Below are positions 8,671 through 17,435 of a DNA stretch of 64,000 nucleotides, in pieces. Source of the stretch: Streptacidiphilus albus JL83 (GTDB taxonomy: Bacteria > Actinomycetota > Actinomycetes > Streptomycetales > Streptomycetaceae). Position 1 is the first letter of the stretch; the number at the start of each line of letters is the position of its first letter. Both the position numbers and the translations under genes were made by a program. The DNA is taken from assembly GCF_000744705.1 (NCBI RefSeq), contig NZ_JQML01000001.1, forward strand, positions 2,356,001 through 2,420,000, given 5' to 3'. The notes beneath the pieces were generated by a model. The model saw only the letters and a program-made list of their open reading frames with translations, was not told the origin of the DNA and ran no database searches.

Positions 8671-9567
8671 ATGCAGAACGGTTCGCTTCAGCCTGCCCTC
8701 GCACCGTCCGACGCGGAGAAGCCCGCCGCGGAGAAGCCCGCCGCCTCCCTCTACGGCGGCGTCACCACCCGCCGGGTGACGGTGCGCGACCTGGCCACCG
8801 CCAAGCAGCGCGGCGAGCGCTGGCCCATGCTCACCGCCTACGACGCGCTCACCGCCTCCGTCTTCGACGACGCCGGGATCCCGGTGCTGCTGGTCGGCGA
8901 CTCGGCCGGCAACTGTCACCTCGGCTACGAGACCACCGTCCCGGTGACCATGGATCAGATGGTGATGCTCTCCGCCGCCGTCGTCCGCGGCACCAAGCGC
9001 GCCCTGATCGTCGCCGACCTGCCCTTCGGCTCCTACCAGGAGTCCCCCGCCCAGGCCCTGCACAACGCCGCCCGGCTGATGAAGGAGGCCGGCGTCGGCG
9101 CGGTGAAGCTGGAGGGCGGCGAGCGCTCCGCCCACGCCATCGAGCTGCTGGTGCAGGCCGGTGTGCCGGTCATGGCGCACCTCGGGCTGACCCCGCAGTC
9201 CGTCCACGCCCTGGGCGGCTACCCGGTCCAGGGGCGCGGCGACGAGGCCGCGCACCAGCTGCTGCGGGACGCCAAGACGGTCGCGGCGGCCGGCGCCTTC
9301 GCGGTCGTGCTGGAGGCCGTACCGGCCGAGCTGGCGACGCAGGTCACCGCCTCGGTGCAGATCCCGACCGTCGGCATCGGCGCGGGCCCCGACTGCGACG
9401 CCCAGGTGCTGGTCTGGACGGACATGGCCGGGATGACCGCGGGCCGGGTGCCGAAGTTCGTCAAGCAGTACGCCGACCTCCGCGCCACCCTCGGCGACGC
9501 GGCCCGGGCGTTCAGCGACGACGTCATCGGCGGCAGCTTCCCGGCTCCGGAGCACACCTTCCACTGA
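8671..9567 (+). CDS. panB: 3-methyl-2-oxobutanoate hydroxymethyltransferase (ketopantoate hydroxymethyltransferase)
   Basis: A 298-residue enzyme that transfers a hydroxymethyl group from methylene-tetrahydrofolate to 2-oxoisovalerate, the first step of pantothenate synthesis. Family signatures are present: [28 protein letters not shown] near residue 60, [32 protein letters not shown] and the [21 protein letters not shown] segment near residue 235. The ATG is preceded by AGGAGA at good spacing. The first about 30 residues ([15 protein letters not shown]) are an extension common in streptomycete PanB. It appears to be a single-gene unit, followed by hairpins. Confidence 0.95.
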   Translation: MQNGSLQPALAPSDAEKPAAEKPAASLYGGVTTRRVTVRDLATAKQRGERWPMLTAYDALTASVFDDAGIPVLLVGDSAGNCHLGYETTVPVTMDQMVMLSAAVVRGTKRALIVADLPFGSYQESPAQALHNAARLMKEAGVGAVKLEGGERSAHAIELLVQAGVPVMAHLGLTPQSVHALGGYPVQGRGDEAAHQLLRDAKTVAAAGAFAVVLEAVPAELATQVTASVQIPTVGIGAGPDCDAQVLVWTDMAGMTAGRVPKFVKQYADLRATLGDAARAFSDDVIGGSFPAPEHTFH

Positions 9568-9577
9568 CCTTCCCACC

Positions 9578-9620
9578 GAGGCCCGGTCCCCGTCGGCACG
9601 CTGACGGAGGCCGGGCCTCC
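9578..9620 (+). terminator. Hairpins downstream of panB
   Basis: GAGGCCCGG (9578-9586) pairs with CCGGGCCTC (9611-9619) across a 24-base loop. A smaller alternative stem GGAGGC/GCCTCC lies at 9607-9620. It is followed by a duplicated GACGGAACCGCT. It is the likely panB terminator, without a U-tract. Confidence 0.5.
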
Positions 9621-9695
9621 GTGACGGAACCGCTGACGGAACCGCTGACGGACGCACGACGGGGCGGTGACGGGGCGGCTCGCGACAGTGGGGGC

Positions 9696-10718
9696 ATGAC
9701 ATCGAGCGCAGGAAGCACCCCCGCCGTCGAGGTACGGGGGCTGGCGAAGTACTACGGGGAGACCAAGGCCCTGGACGGGGTCGACCTGACGGTGCGTGAG
9801 GGCACCGTCAGAGGGGTGCTGGGGCCGAACGGGGCGGGCAAGACCACGCTCGTCCGGATCCTGTCCACCCTGGTGAAGCCGGACGCGGGCACCGCCCTCG
9901 TCGGCGGCTGGGACGTGCTCCGGCAGCCCCGGCAGCTGCGCCGGACGATCGGGCTGACCGGCCAGTACGCCTCGGTCGACGAGCTGCTGTCCGGCTACGA
10001 GAACCTCTACCTGATCGGCCGGCTGCTGGACCTGTCGCCCAAGGGCGCCAAGGCCAGGGCGACCGAACTGCTGGAGCGCTTCTCGCTGACCGAGGCCGCC
10101 AGGCGTCCGGCGAAGACCTACTCCGGCGGGATGCGCCGCCGGCTCGACCTGGCCGCGTCGATGACCGGCCGGCCCCGGGTGCTGTTCCTGGACGAGCCGA
10201 CCACCGGGCTCGACCCGCGCACCAGGAACGAGGTCTGGCAGGAGGTCCGCCGGATGGTCCACGAGGGTTCGACGGTGCTGCTGACCACCCAGTACATGGA
10301 GGAGGCGGAGCAGCTGGCCGAGGACCTGACCGTCTTCGACCACGGCCGGGTGATCGCCGACGGCGGGGTGGAGGAGCTGAAGCGCCAGGTCGGCGGGCAG
10401 ACCCTGACGGTCCGTCCGGCACGGCCGGAGCAGCTGGACGAGATGGTCGGCTGCCTGGCCCGGTACGGCGCGTCCGCCGACCGGGAGTCGGGCCTGCTGA
10501 CCCTGCCGGTGATCGGCGAGGAGCAGCTCACCGCCGTGATCGCGACGCTGGGCGCCGGCGGCTTCGGCATCGCCGCGATCGAGACCCGGATGCCGAGCCT
10601 GGACGAGGTCTTCCTGGCGATCACCGGGCTCCCGGATGTCCCGGTCGGGACCGCCGGGGCGCCGGTCGGCGCAGTTCCCACCACCAGCACCAGCGAGCAG
10701 ATGGAGAGCGTGGCATGA
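9696..10718 (+). CDS. ABC transporter ATP-binding protein, DrrA-like daunorubicin-resistance type
   Basis: A 340-residue ATPase with Walker A GPNGAGKTT (about residue 45), signature YSGGMRRRLDLA, Walker B VLFLDEPTTGLD and a C-terminal accessory region of about 100 residues as in DrrA/CcmA exporters. The frame is open upstream of the chosen ATG, but GGGGG sits 4 bases before it and the conserved domain starts soon after (AVEVRGLAKYYGETKALDGV). Its stop overlaps the permease start by four bases (ATGA), so the two are translationally coupled and form an exporter. The substrate is unknown; drug or lipid export is inferred from family only. Confidence 0.9.
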   Translation: MTSSAGSTPAVEVRGLAKYYGETKALDGVDLTVREGTVRGVLGPNGAGKTTLVRILSTLVKPDAGTALVGGWDVLRQPRQLRRTIGLTGQYASVDELLSGYENLYLIGRLLDLSPKGAKARATELLERFSLTEAARRPAKTYSGGMRRRLDLAASMTGRPRVLFLDEPTTGLDPRTRNEVWQEVRRMVHEGSTVLLTTQYMEEAEQLAEDLTVFDHGRVIADGGVEELKRQVGGQTLTVRPARPEQLDEMVGCLARYGASADRESGLLTLPVIGEEQLTAVIATLGAGGFGIAAIETRMPSLDEVFLAITGLPDVPVGTAGAPVGAVPTTSTSEQMESVA

Positions 10719-11542
10719 GCGTGATGACGGCGCCGCCGACCCTGGCGGACGAGCTCCGCAGGACCGAGGACCAGCGGATCAGCCTCGGCGCCTCGCTGCA
10801 CCACATCGCGGCGCTGACCCGCCGCAACCTGATGCGGATCAAGGCCGACCCGGAGTCCATGCTGGACGTCCTGCTGATGCCGATCCTGTTCACCCTGATC
10901 TTCGTCTACGTCTTCGGCGGCGCGATCTCCGGCAGCCAGAGCGACTACATCCAGTACATGGTGCCGGGGATGCTCGGGCAGATCGGGCTCAACCTGGCGA
11001 TGGCCGTGGGCACCGGGCTGAACCAGGACTTCGGCACCGGGGTGATGGACCGGTTCCGCAGCCTGCCGATCGGGCGCAGCTCCGTGCTGATCGCGAAGCT
11101 GCTGGCGGAGTGCGTCCGCTCGCTGATATCGCTGCTGGTGCTGGTGCCCTTCGCGATGATCCTGGGGATGCGGATCCACACCGGCCCGGTGCAGCTGCTG
11201 GCCGCGCTGGGGCTGGCCCTGGCCTTCGGCTCGGCGATGGTGTGGGTGTCGATGCTGCTCGGGATGTCGCTGAAGAACGCCCAGGCCGTGCAGGGGATCG
11301 GCATGCTGATCACCATGCCGCTGCAGTTCGGCAGCTCGACCTTCGCCCCGACCAGCACCATGCCGGGCTGGCTGCACGCCTTCACCCGGGTCAACCCGCT
11401 GTCCGCGCTGGCCGACTCCAGCCGGGCGCTGATCAACGGCGGCCCGGTGCTGCACCCCGCGCTGGAGGTGCTGGCCTGGACGGTCGGGCTGACGGCGGTG
11501 TTCGCCCCGCTGGCGGTGGCGAAGTACAAGAAGCGGACCTGA
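10715..11542 (+). CDS. ABC-2 type transporter permease, DrrB-like
   Basis: A 275-residue membrane protein with six predicted helices and the ABC-2 pattern: ESMLDVLLMPILFTLIFVYVFGG for the first helix, then GTGVMDRFRSLPIGRSSVLIAK, the conserved DRFRSLP loop of DrrB proteins, and a late NPLSALADSSRAL motif. It is the membrane partner of the ATPase whose stop codon it overlaps. It is convergent with the SARP regulator; only 7 bases separate the two stop codons, and no terminator hairpin is visible between them. Confidence 0.9.
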   Translation: MSVMTAPPTLADELRRTEDQRISLGASLHHIAALTRRNLMRIKADPESMLDVLLMPILFTLIFVYVFGGAISGSQSDYIQYMVPGMLGQIGLNLAMAVGTGLNQDFGTGVMDRFRSLPIGRSSVLIAKLLAECVRSLISLLVLVPFAMILGMRIHTGPVQLLAALGLALAFGSAMVWVSMLLGMSLKNAQAVQGIGMLITMPLQFGSSTFAPTSTMPGWLHAFTRVNPLSALADSSRALINGGPVLHPALEVLAWTVGLTAVFAPLAVAKYKKRT

Positions 11543-11549
11543 GCCCGCC

Positions 11550-14500
11550 TCAGGCGTCGCGCAGCAGGGCCGCGACCGCAGCCGTGTCCAGGGACTCCCC
11601 CTCGGCGCGGGCTGCGGCGTAGGCCTGCTCGCCGAGCAGCTCACGCAGCCCGGCGACGGTCTCCGCCAGCGACTCCCGCTCCAGGTGGTGGCTGGCGTCG
11701 CGGGCGAGCTGCCGGCCGGCGGCGCCGAGCAGCGCCGCTGCCCGCCAGGCCGGTCCCGGCTCGCGCGCCGACGCCGACGCCCCGGCCCCTCACCCGCCGC
11801 CTCCCCCGCCCCCTCCGGCGAGCGGCCGGAGGCGTCGGCGCGGGCGCACTCGAACAGGATCGCGGCGGCCGTCGGCGCCAGTTGCAGGGCCAGCTGCGCA
11901 CCGACCAGCTCGCTCATGACATTGCCGTCCATGGACTTCAGCCCGGCCCGCATCCGCCGCAGCCCGTCGTGGGGACGGCCCTCGACCGCGTCCAGTCGGC
12001 CGAGGACGGCCTCGACCATGCCGACGAGCATGGCGCCCATGCCGGACACCGCGAGGTTGTCCCGGAGCGGTTCCAGCAGGGCCCGGGCCTCCTGCAGGCG
12101 GCCCTCGCGCGCCGCCAGCAGGGAGAGCACGGTACTGCCGTAGAAGGCGGCGCCCTGGGTGCGGGGGGCGGTGCCGGCCGCGGCGGCCACCCCGGCCCGG
12201 AGCTGTCGCTCCCCCTCCTCGAACTCGCCGAGGCCCAGCAGCGAGTCGCCGAGGCGGACCAGCAGCATCGGCAGGTCCTGGAGGGCGCCGACGCTGCGGG
12301 CCAGTTCGACCGCGCGGCGGGAGGCGGCGACGGCCAGGGCGAAGTCACCGGTGAAGGCCGCGGTCTCGGCCTGGCCGGCCAGTGCCTCGGCCATGCCCCA
12401 GCTGTCGCCGAGCCGGGTGAACACGTCCAGGCTCTCCTGGACGTCGGCCCGGGCCCGTTCCAGGCCGCCGACCTGGTCGTTGGAGAACTTGCACCTCATC
12501 TGCAGCGCGTAGGCCAGCTCCCAGGGGCGGCCGAAGGCCCGGCAGCAGTCGACCAGTTCGTCGACGGACCGGCCCATCGCCTCGAAGTCGCCGGTGAAGA
12601 TCACCGAGTAGACCCGGAGCAGCCCGGGCAGCCGCGCGGACTGCGGCAGCTCCGGCGGGTAGGCGGCGAGAATCTGCCGGCCGTACTGTCGGCTCTCCTC
12701 GGTCGGGGCCATCAGCCCCTCGGACTGCCCCAGCAGGTAGTAGCAGAACTCCACCGCCCGGCGGGCCTCCGCCAGCACCGGCGCGGGCCAGGGCGGGGCC
12801 AGGTCCAGCGGCCCCTCCGGCAGCGGGGTCGGCGGCCCCGACTCGGCGGCGAGCGCGTCGCCGGGACCGAGCGCCATGACGGCGGCGGTCCACTGGGTCG
12901 CCTCCGCCTCGTAGCCGCGCAGCTGCCAGAACCAGCAGAGCGAGAGCAGCAGGCTGCTCGCCTCCTGCTCGTCCCCGGTGGCGACGGCGCGGCGCAGCGC
13001 CGCCCTCAGGTTGTCGTGTTCCAGCTCCAGCCGGTCCAGGGCCGCGAGCTGGCCTGCCCCGCGCAGCAGCGGATCGGTGGTGCGGGCGAGTTCGCGGTAG
13101 TGACGGATATGGCGATCTGTCAGCTGTGAACCGTCCGCCGCTTCCTGGAACCGCTGCTCCGCGTACTCGTGGATGGTCTCCAGCATCCGGTAGCGCGGGA
13201 CGGCGGCGTCCAGGGCGACCTGGACCAGGGACTTGTCGACCAGCGAGGCCAGCAGCGGGGCGATGTCCGGGTGCGGCAGCTGCTCGTCGGCGCAGACCTG
13301 CTCGGCCGCCTCCAGTGTCCAACCGCCGGCGAAGACCTGCAGCCGGGCCAGCAGCAGCCGCTCCGGCTTGTCCAGCAGCTCCCAGCTCCAGTCGACGACC
13401 GCCCGCAGCGTCTGCTGCCGGGGCAGATGGGTGCGGCTGCCGCCGGTGAGCAGCTCGAAGCGGGCGTCCAGCCGGTCCGCGAGCTGACGCGGCGTCATCG
13501 CCCGCAGCCGGGCCGCCGCCAGCTCGATGGCGAGCGGCAGGCCGTCCAACCGGCGGCAGATCTCGGTGCAGGCCACCGGGTCCTGTTCCGGGTCGACCGC
13601 GCCGCGCTCCGCGAGCAGCCGCAGCGCGGCCGGGTCGGGCAGCGGCTCGACCGGGACCAGGGCCTCGCCGGGCACGCCCAGCGGCTCCCGGCTGGTGGCC
13701 AGTACGCTCACCCCCGGGCAGGCCATGATCAGCTGCTCGACGAGTTCCGCGGCCGCCTGGACCAGGTGCTCGCAGTTGTCCAGGACGATCAGCAGCCGAC
13801 GCGATGCGCAGTGGTCGAGCAGCCGGTCGAGCGGCTGCTCCACCTCGGCCACGGCGACGATGGTGTCGGTCTTCCCGGTGACGTGGAGGGCGGTCGCGCG
13901 CAGCCCCAGGGCGCTGAGGACGGCGTCCGGAAGGGCCGACGGGTCGTCCAGCGGGGCCAGTTCGACCAGCCAGACGCCGTCCGGGCAGGAGTCGGCGGGA
14001 CGGCTCGCGGCGCTCTCCTCCGCCAGCCGGGTCTTCCCGCTGCCGCCGGGGCCGGTGAGGGTGAGCAGCCGTCGGCGCGGCAGCTCCGCCCGGAGCGCGG
14101 CCAGTTCGGCGTCCCGCCCGACGAAGCTGGTCAGCCGGGGACGGATATTGGTCCGCACGGGGCCGTCGCCCCGGGGCTTCGGAGCCGACGGCGCGTCCTG
14201 CGCCCCGGCCCGCGCCCCGACAGCCTGCGCCCCGCCACGCGCCCCGGCCGCCGCGCCCGACGGCGCCAGCAGCTCCGCGTGGACGGCCCGCAGCTCGGCG
14301 CCCGGGTCGGCGCCGAGCTCCTCGGCGAGCCGGCGGCGGAACTCCTCGTACCCGAGCAGCGCCTCCGCCGTCCGCCCGGCGGCCTGCAGCGCCCGCAGCC
14401 GCAGCGCCTGCAAGGCCTCGTCCAGCGGCTGGAGTTCGACCAGTGCGGCCAGCTCCTCCAGCACCGTCCCGGTACGGCCGCGGGCCAGCTCGGCGGCGAG

Positions 14501-14950
14501 CAGCCGACGGCGGACGGCGTCCCGCTGCGCCTCGCAGCGGGCGGCGGCGTCCGCGCGCGAGGGCAGGTCCGCGAGCGCGGGCCCGCGCCACAGCGCCAGC
14601 GCGGCGGCCTCGGCGCCCTCCTGCGCGGCCAGCGTCTCGAAGCGCCGCAGGTCGGTGTCGGCGGAGGCGAGCCGGTAGCCTTCGGGCGCGGAGAGCACCT
14701 GGTCCGCGCCGAGCGCGCGGCGCAGCCGGGCGACCAGCGTCTGCAGCGCGTCCTGCGGGTCGCCCGGTGGCTCCTCGGCCCACACCTCGTCGATCAGCGC
14801 CCAGGCCGGGACCGCCCGGCCGGCCCGCAGGGCCAACGCCGCGAGCAGCGCGCGCAGCCGCGCCCCGGCCAGCGGTACCGGGGTGCCGTCGTCGCGGATC
14901 GCCTGCGTGGTCCCGAGGATGCCGTACTGCACCCGGTCATTGTCGTGCAT
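11550..14950 (-). pseudogene. AfsR/SARP-STAND family transcriptional regulator, C-terminus frameshifted
   Basis: A very large regulator of about 1133 residues if repaired. It has an OmpR-type DNA-binding domain plus BTAD (residues 1-250: YGILGTTQAI, ALIDEVWAEEPP, LRRFETLAAQEG). An NB-ARC domain follows, with P-loop TGPGGSGKTRLAEE and LLIVLDNCEH, then a long TPR-rich half. Near 11780 the frame leaves the family: the conserved ending AAALLGAAGRQLARDASHHLE...AAVAALLRDA lies in the -1 frame and stops at 11550. A TGA at 11790 blocks that frame upstream, so the switch must lie at about 11745-11790. Adding one G to the GGGG run at about 11780-11783 restores the protein. Start is ATG 14950 or GTG 14932. 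It is divergent from the DUF421 gene. Confidence 0.75.
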
Positions 14951-15038
14951 GACTGCTCGGTACCGGAACCGCACAGCGATCACCCGCCGCCGGAGCGGCG
15001 GCCGTCCGATCGGCCGGACCGGGCCTAGGCTGCACCGG

Positions 15039-15596
15039 GTGTGGCACGACATGTTCAGCTCCGGGATCCCTTACGCGGAGAAGGCGATCCGCACCGTGCT
15101 GGTCTACCTGGCCCTGCTGGTCCTGCTCCGGCTGGTCGGCAAGCGCGGGCTGGCCCAGCTCAACACGTTCGACCTGGTGGTGATGATGCTGCTGTCGAAC
15201 GTGGTGCAGAACGCCGTCATCGGCAACGACAACTCGCTCGTCGGCGGACTGTTCGGGGCGGCGGTGCTGCTGTTCACCGACGCGGTGCTGGTCCGCCAGG
15301 CCGCCCGCTGGGGCTGGTTCTCCCGGCTGACCGAGGGCACCGCGACGGTCCTGGTCCGGGACGGGCGCTACGACGAGCGGACCCTCCGCCGCCAGGGGGT
15401 GAGCCCGGGCGCCCTGGACGTGGCGGTCAGCGTCCAGGGCGGCGACGGCATCGCCGAGGCCGAACTGGTGGTGCTGGAACCCGGCGGCCGGCTGCTGGTC
15501 CACCTCCGCCCCGGGGACCAGGTCGCCGACAAGGACGACGTCGCCGCGCTGCGCGCGCTGCTCACCAGCATCGACCGGCGGCTGGCCGGGGGCTGA
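15039..15596 (+). CDS. DUF421 (YetF-like) membrane protein
   Basis: A 185-residue protein with three N-terminal membrane helices (AIRTVLVYLALLVLLRLVGKR, FDLVVMMLLSNVVQNAVIG and GLFGAAVLLFTDAVLV) and a soluble C-terminal YetF-type domain (TEGTATVLVRDGRYDERTLRRQGVS onward). KRGLAQLNTFDLVVMMLLSN is the diagnostic DUF421 motif. Biochemical role is unknown; relatives are linked to envelope stress in Bacillus. The start is GTG 15039, giving MWHDMFSSG; ATG 15051 is the alternative. It is transcribed away from the SARP regulator, sharing the 14951-15038 gap. Confidence 0.88.
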   Translation: MWHDMFSSGIPYAEKAIRTVLVYLALLVLLRLVGKRGLAQLNTFDLVVMMLLSNVVQNAVIGNDNSLVGGLFGAAVLLFTDAVLVRQAARWGWFSRLTEGTATVLVRDGRYDERTLRRQGVSPGALDVAVSVQGGDGIAEAELVVLEPGGRLLVHLRPGDQVADKDDVAALRALLTSIDRRLAGG

Positions 15597-15752
15597 GCGC
15601 GGCGCGTACCGCCCCCTTCCGGGCTCGGTGTTCCGGTCCGCCGGCCCGCCGGAGCGGGAGCTGGAGAGCGGGAGCGGGAGCGGGAGAGCGGGAACGGGTC
15701 GGCCGGAGGGCGCCGGCCCGCGCCGCCGGGCGGCGGTGCGGGCCGGCCGGGG
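15597..15752. repeat. Purine-rich low-complexity block between convergent genes
   Basis: The gap between the DUF421 and aspD stop codons contains imperfect repeats of GGGAGC (about 15652-15698), with several G-runs on the plus strand. I see no gene. A terminator function is possible, but no single dominant stem is visible. Confidence 0.5.
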
Positions 15753-17396
15753 TCACTTGCCCGCGGCCCGCCACTCGGCGACGTAGTCGTTGAAGATGTC
15801 GCGGAGGTGGTGCCCGATCTTGAGGTAGTCGAGGTCGTTCAGGTTGGCCAGCGAGGCCCGGACCGACCACTCGGGGCCGTCGAAGCCGCCGCCGTTCAGC
15901 AGCACCACGCCGGTCTGCTCAGCGAGCCGGAACAGCGGGTCGACCGGCTCGTAGGTGGCCTTCAAGTAGTCCGCGAAGCCCTGGCCGTGCACCCGCTCGG
16001 CCTCGGCCAGCAGGTCGAGCTCCACGTAGTAGCCGGCCCGCAGCGGGTCGTCCGCGATCTTCATGGCGGCGCCCTCCAGCAGCAGGTCCAGCCGCCGGTG
16101 GACGATGGTCCGGATCAGCTCCTTGTACTCCTGGCCCTCCTCCAGCATGTCGAAGAGCGAGAGCAGCACCATCATCACCTGCTGCGGGGTGGACAGTCCG
16201 GCGGTGTGGTTGAGCGCGACCTGGCGGGAGTCGGCGACCAGCCGGTCGATGAACCTGATCTTCTCCGGGTCCAGCGAGAGCCTGCGGTAGCGCTTGGCCA
16301 GCCGGTCCTTCTCGGACTGCGGCAGCGCGGCGATCTTCTCGTCGATCACGTTGTCGTCGTTCAGTCCGATCACGCCGAGCCGCCAGCCGGTCACCCCGTA
16401 GTGCTTGGAGTAGGAGTACACCAGCAGGGTGTTGCGGGGCAGGTCGGTGGCGATCGAGCGGAAGTCCTCGACGAAGGTGCCGTAGACGTCGTCGGTGACC
16501 AGGATCAGGCCCGGGTTCTGGTTCGCGACGATGTCCCTGAGCTGCTCGGCGACCCGGGGGCTGAGCGCGAGCGACGGCGGGTTGGAGGGGTTGACCAGGC
16601 AGACCATCCTGATCGACGGGTCCTCCAGCTTGGCCACCTCCTCCTTCGGGTAGCGCCACTCCCGCACCCCCTGCTCGGCGAAGGAGCCGGCCTGGACGTA
16701 GGTGATGTCGAAGCCGTAGGCGTCCAGCTCCGGGATCTCGATGTACGGGGTGAACACCGGGACCATCAGCGCGATCCGGTCGCCCCGCCGCAGCAGCCCG
16801 TTCTGCATCAGCGAGTCGAAGATGTAGCACATCGCCGCCGTGCCGCCCTCGGTGGCGAACAGGCCGAGGTTCCCGGCCGGCGGCTGCCCGTTGAACATCT
16901 CGTCCGCCAGGTAGCCGCGGATGACCTGCTCGGTGCAGGTCAGGATCCGGTCCGGCACCGGGTAGTTGTCGGCGATGGCGGCGTCGGCCAGCTCGTGGAC
17001 GAAGGTGTCCTTGTCGAAACCGAAGCGCTCCAGCGCGTGCTCGACGCAGGACTGGAGCAGCTCGATCCCGGGCAGGTCCGGGTGGCGGCGGACGAAGGCG
17101 TCGAAGCGCTCGCCGCTGCCGGCCGGGGCGGGCATGCCGCCCAGGTCGTCGGCGGTCCAGACCCGGCGCGACTCCTCCACCGAGAAGTAGCCGAGGGCGT
17201 AGAACGCCTCGCGCGGACCGGTGGCCACCCAGTTGGGGTTGCCGCGGCCGGCGTTGAGCATCTGGACGGCGGACTTGCCCTGGTGGCTGGTGGCCGCCGC
17301 CTTCTCGGCCAGGTCGATGAAGACGTTCTTCAGCTCGAACGGGCTCAGCTGCGCGTACGAGCGGATCTGCTCTCGGGTGAAGGTCGACTTGGGCAT
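15753..17396 (-). CDS. aspD: Aspartate 4-decarboxylase / aspartate aminotransferase (AspD)
   Basis: A 547-residue PLP enzyme, much longer than ordinary class I aminotransferases and close to the about 530-residue AspD family. It shows NAGRGNPNWVATGPREAFYALG (residues 48-69), the DDVYGTFVEDFRS loop and the PLP lysine K331 in YSYSKHYGVTGWRLG. AspD removes the 4-carboxyl of L-aspartate to give L-alanine and CO2, with a side aminotransferase activity. It lies 39 bases after aspT in the same orientation. The pair would form a decarboxylation/exchange cycle that consumes a cytosolic proton per turn. ATG start. Confidence 0.92.
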   Translation of the reverse strand: MPKSTFTREQIRSYAQLSPFELKNVFIDLAEKAAATSHQGKSAVQMLNAGRGNPNWVATGPREAFYALGYFSVEESRRVWTADDLGGMPAPAGSGERFDAFVRRHPDLPGIELLQSCVEHALERFGFDKDTFVHELADAAIADNYPVPDRILTCTEQVIRGYLADEMFNGQPPAGNLGLFATEGGTAAMCYIFDSLMQNGLLRRGDRIALMVPVFTPYIEIPELDAYGFDITYVQAGSFAEQGVREWRYPKEEVAKLEDPSIRMVCLVNPSNPPSLALSPRVAEQLRDIVANQNPGLILVTDDVYGTFVEDFRSIATDLPRNTLLVYSYSKHYGVTGWRLGVIGLNDDNVIDEKIAALPQSEKDRLAKRYRRLSLDPEKIRFIDRLVADSRQVALNHTAGLSTPQQVMMVLLSLFDMLEEGQEYKELIRTIVHRRLDLLLEGAAMKIADDPLRAGYYVELDLLAEAERVHGQGFADYLKATYEPVDPLFRLAEQTGVVLLNGGGFDGPEWSVRASLANLNDLDYLKIGHHLRDIFNDYVAEWRAAGK

Positions 17397-17435
17397 GTCC
17401 GTCCTCGGTGGGTGCGGTGGCTGGTGGGGCTGCGG

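Noticed and set aside
13169..15028. A 619-residue plus-strand open frame
   Set aside because: Antisense shadow of the SARP-STAND regulator, rich in Gln/Arg/Gly and without any domain.
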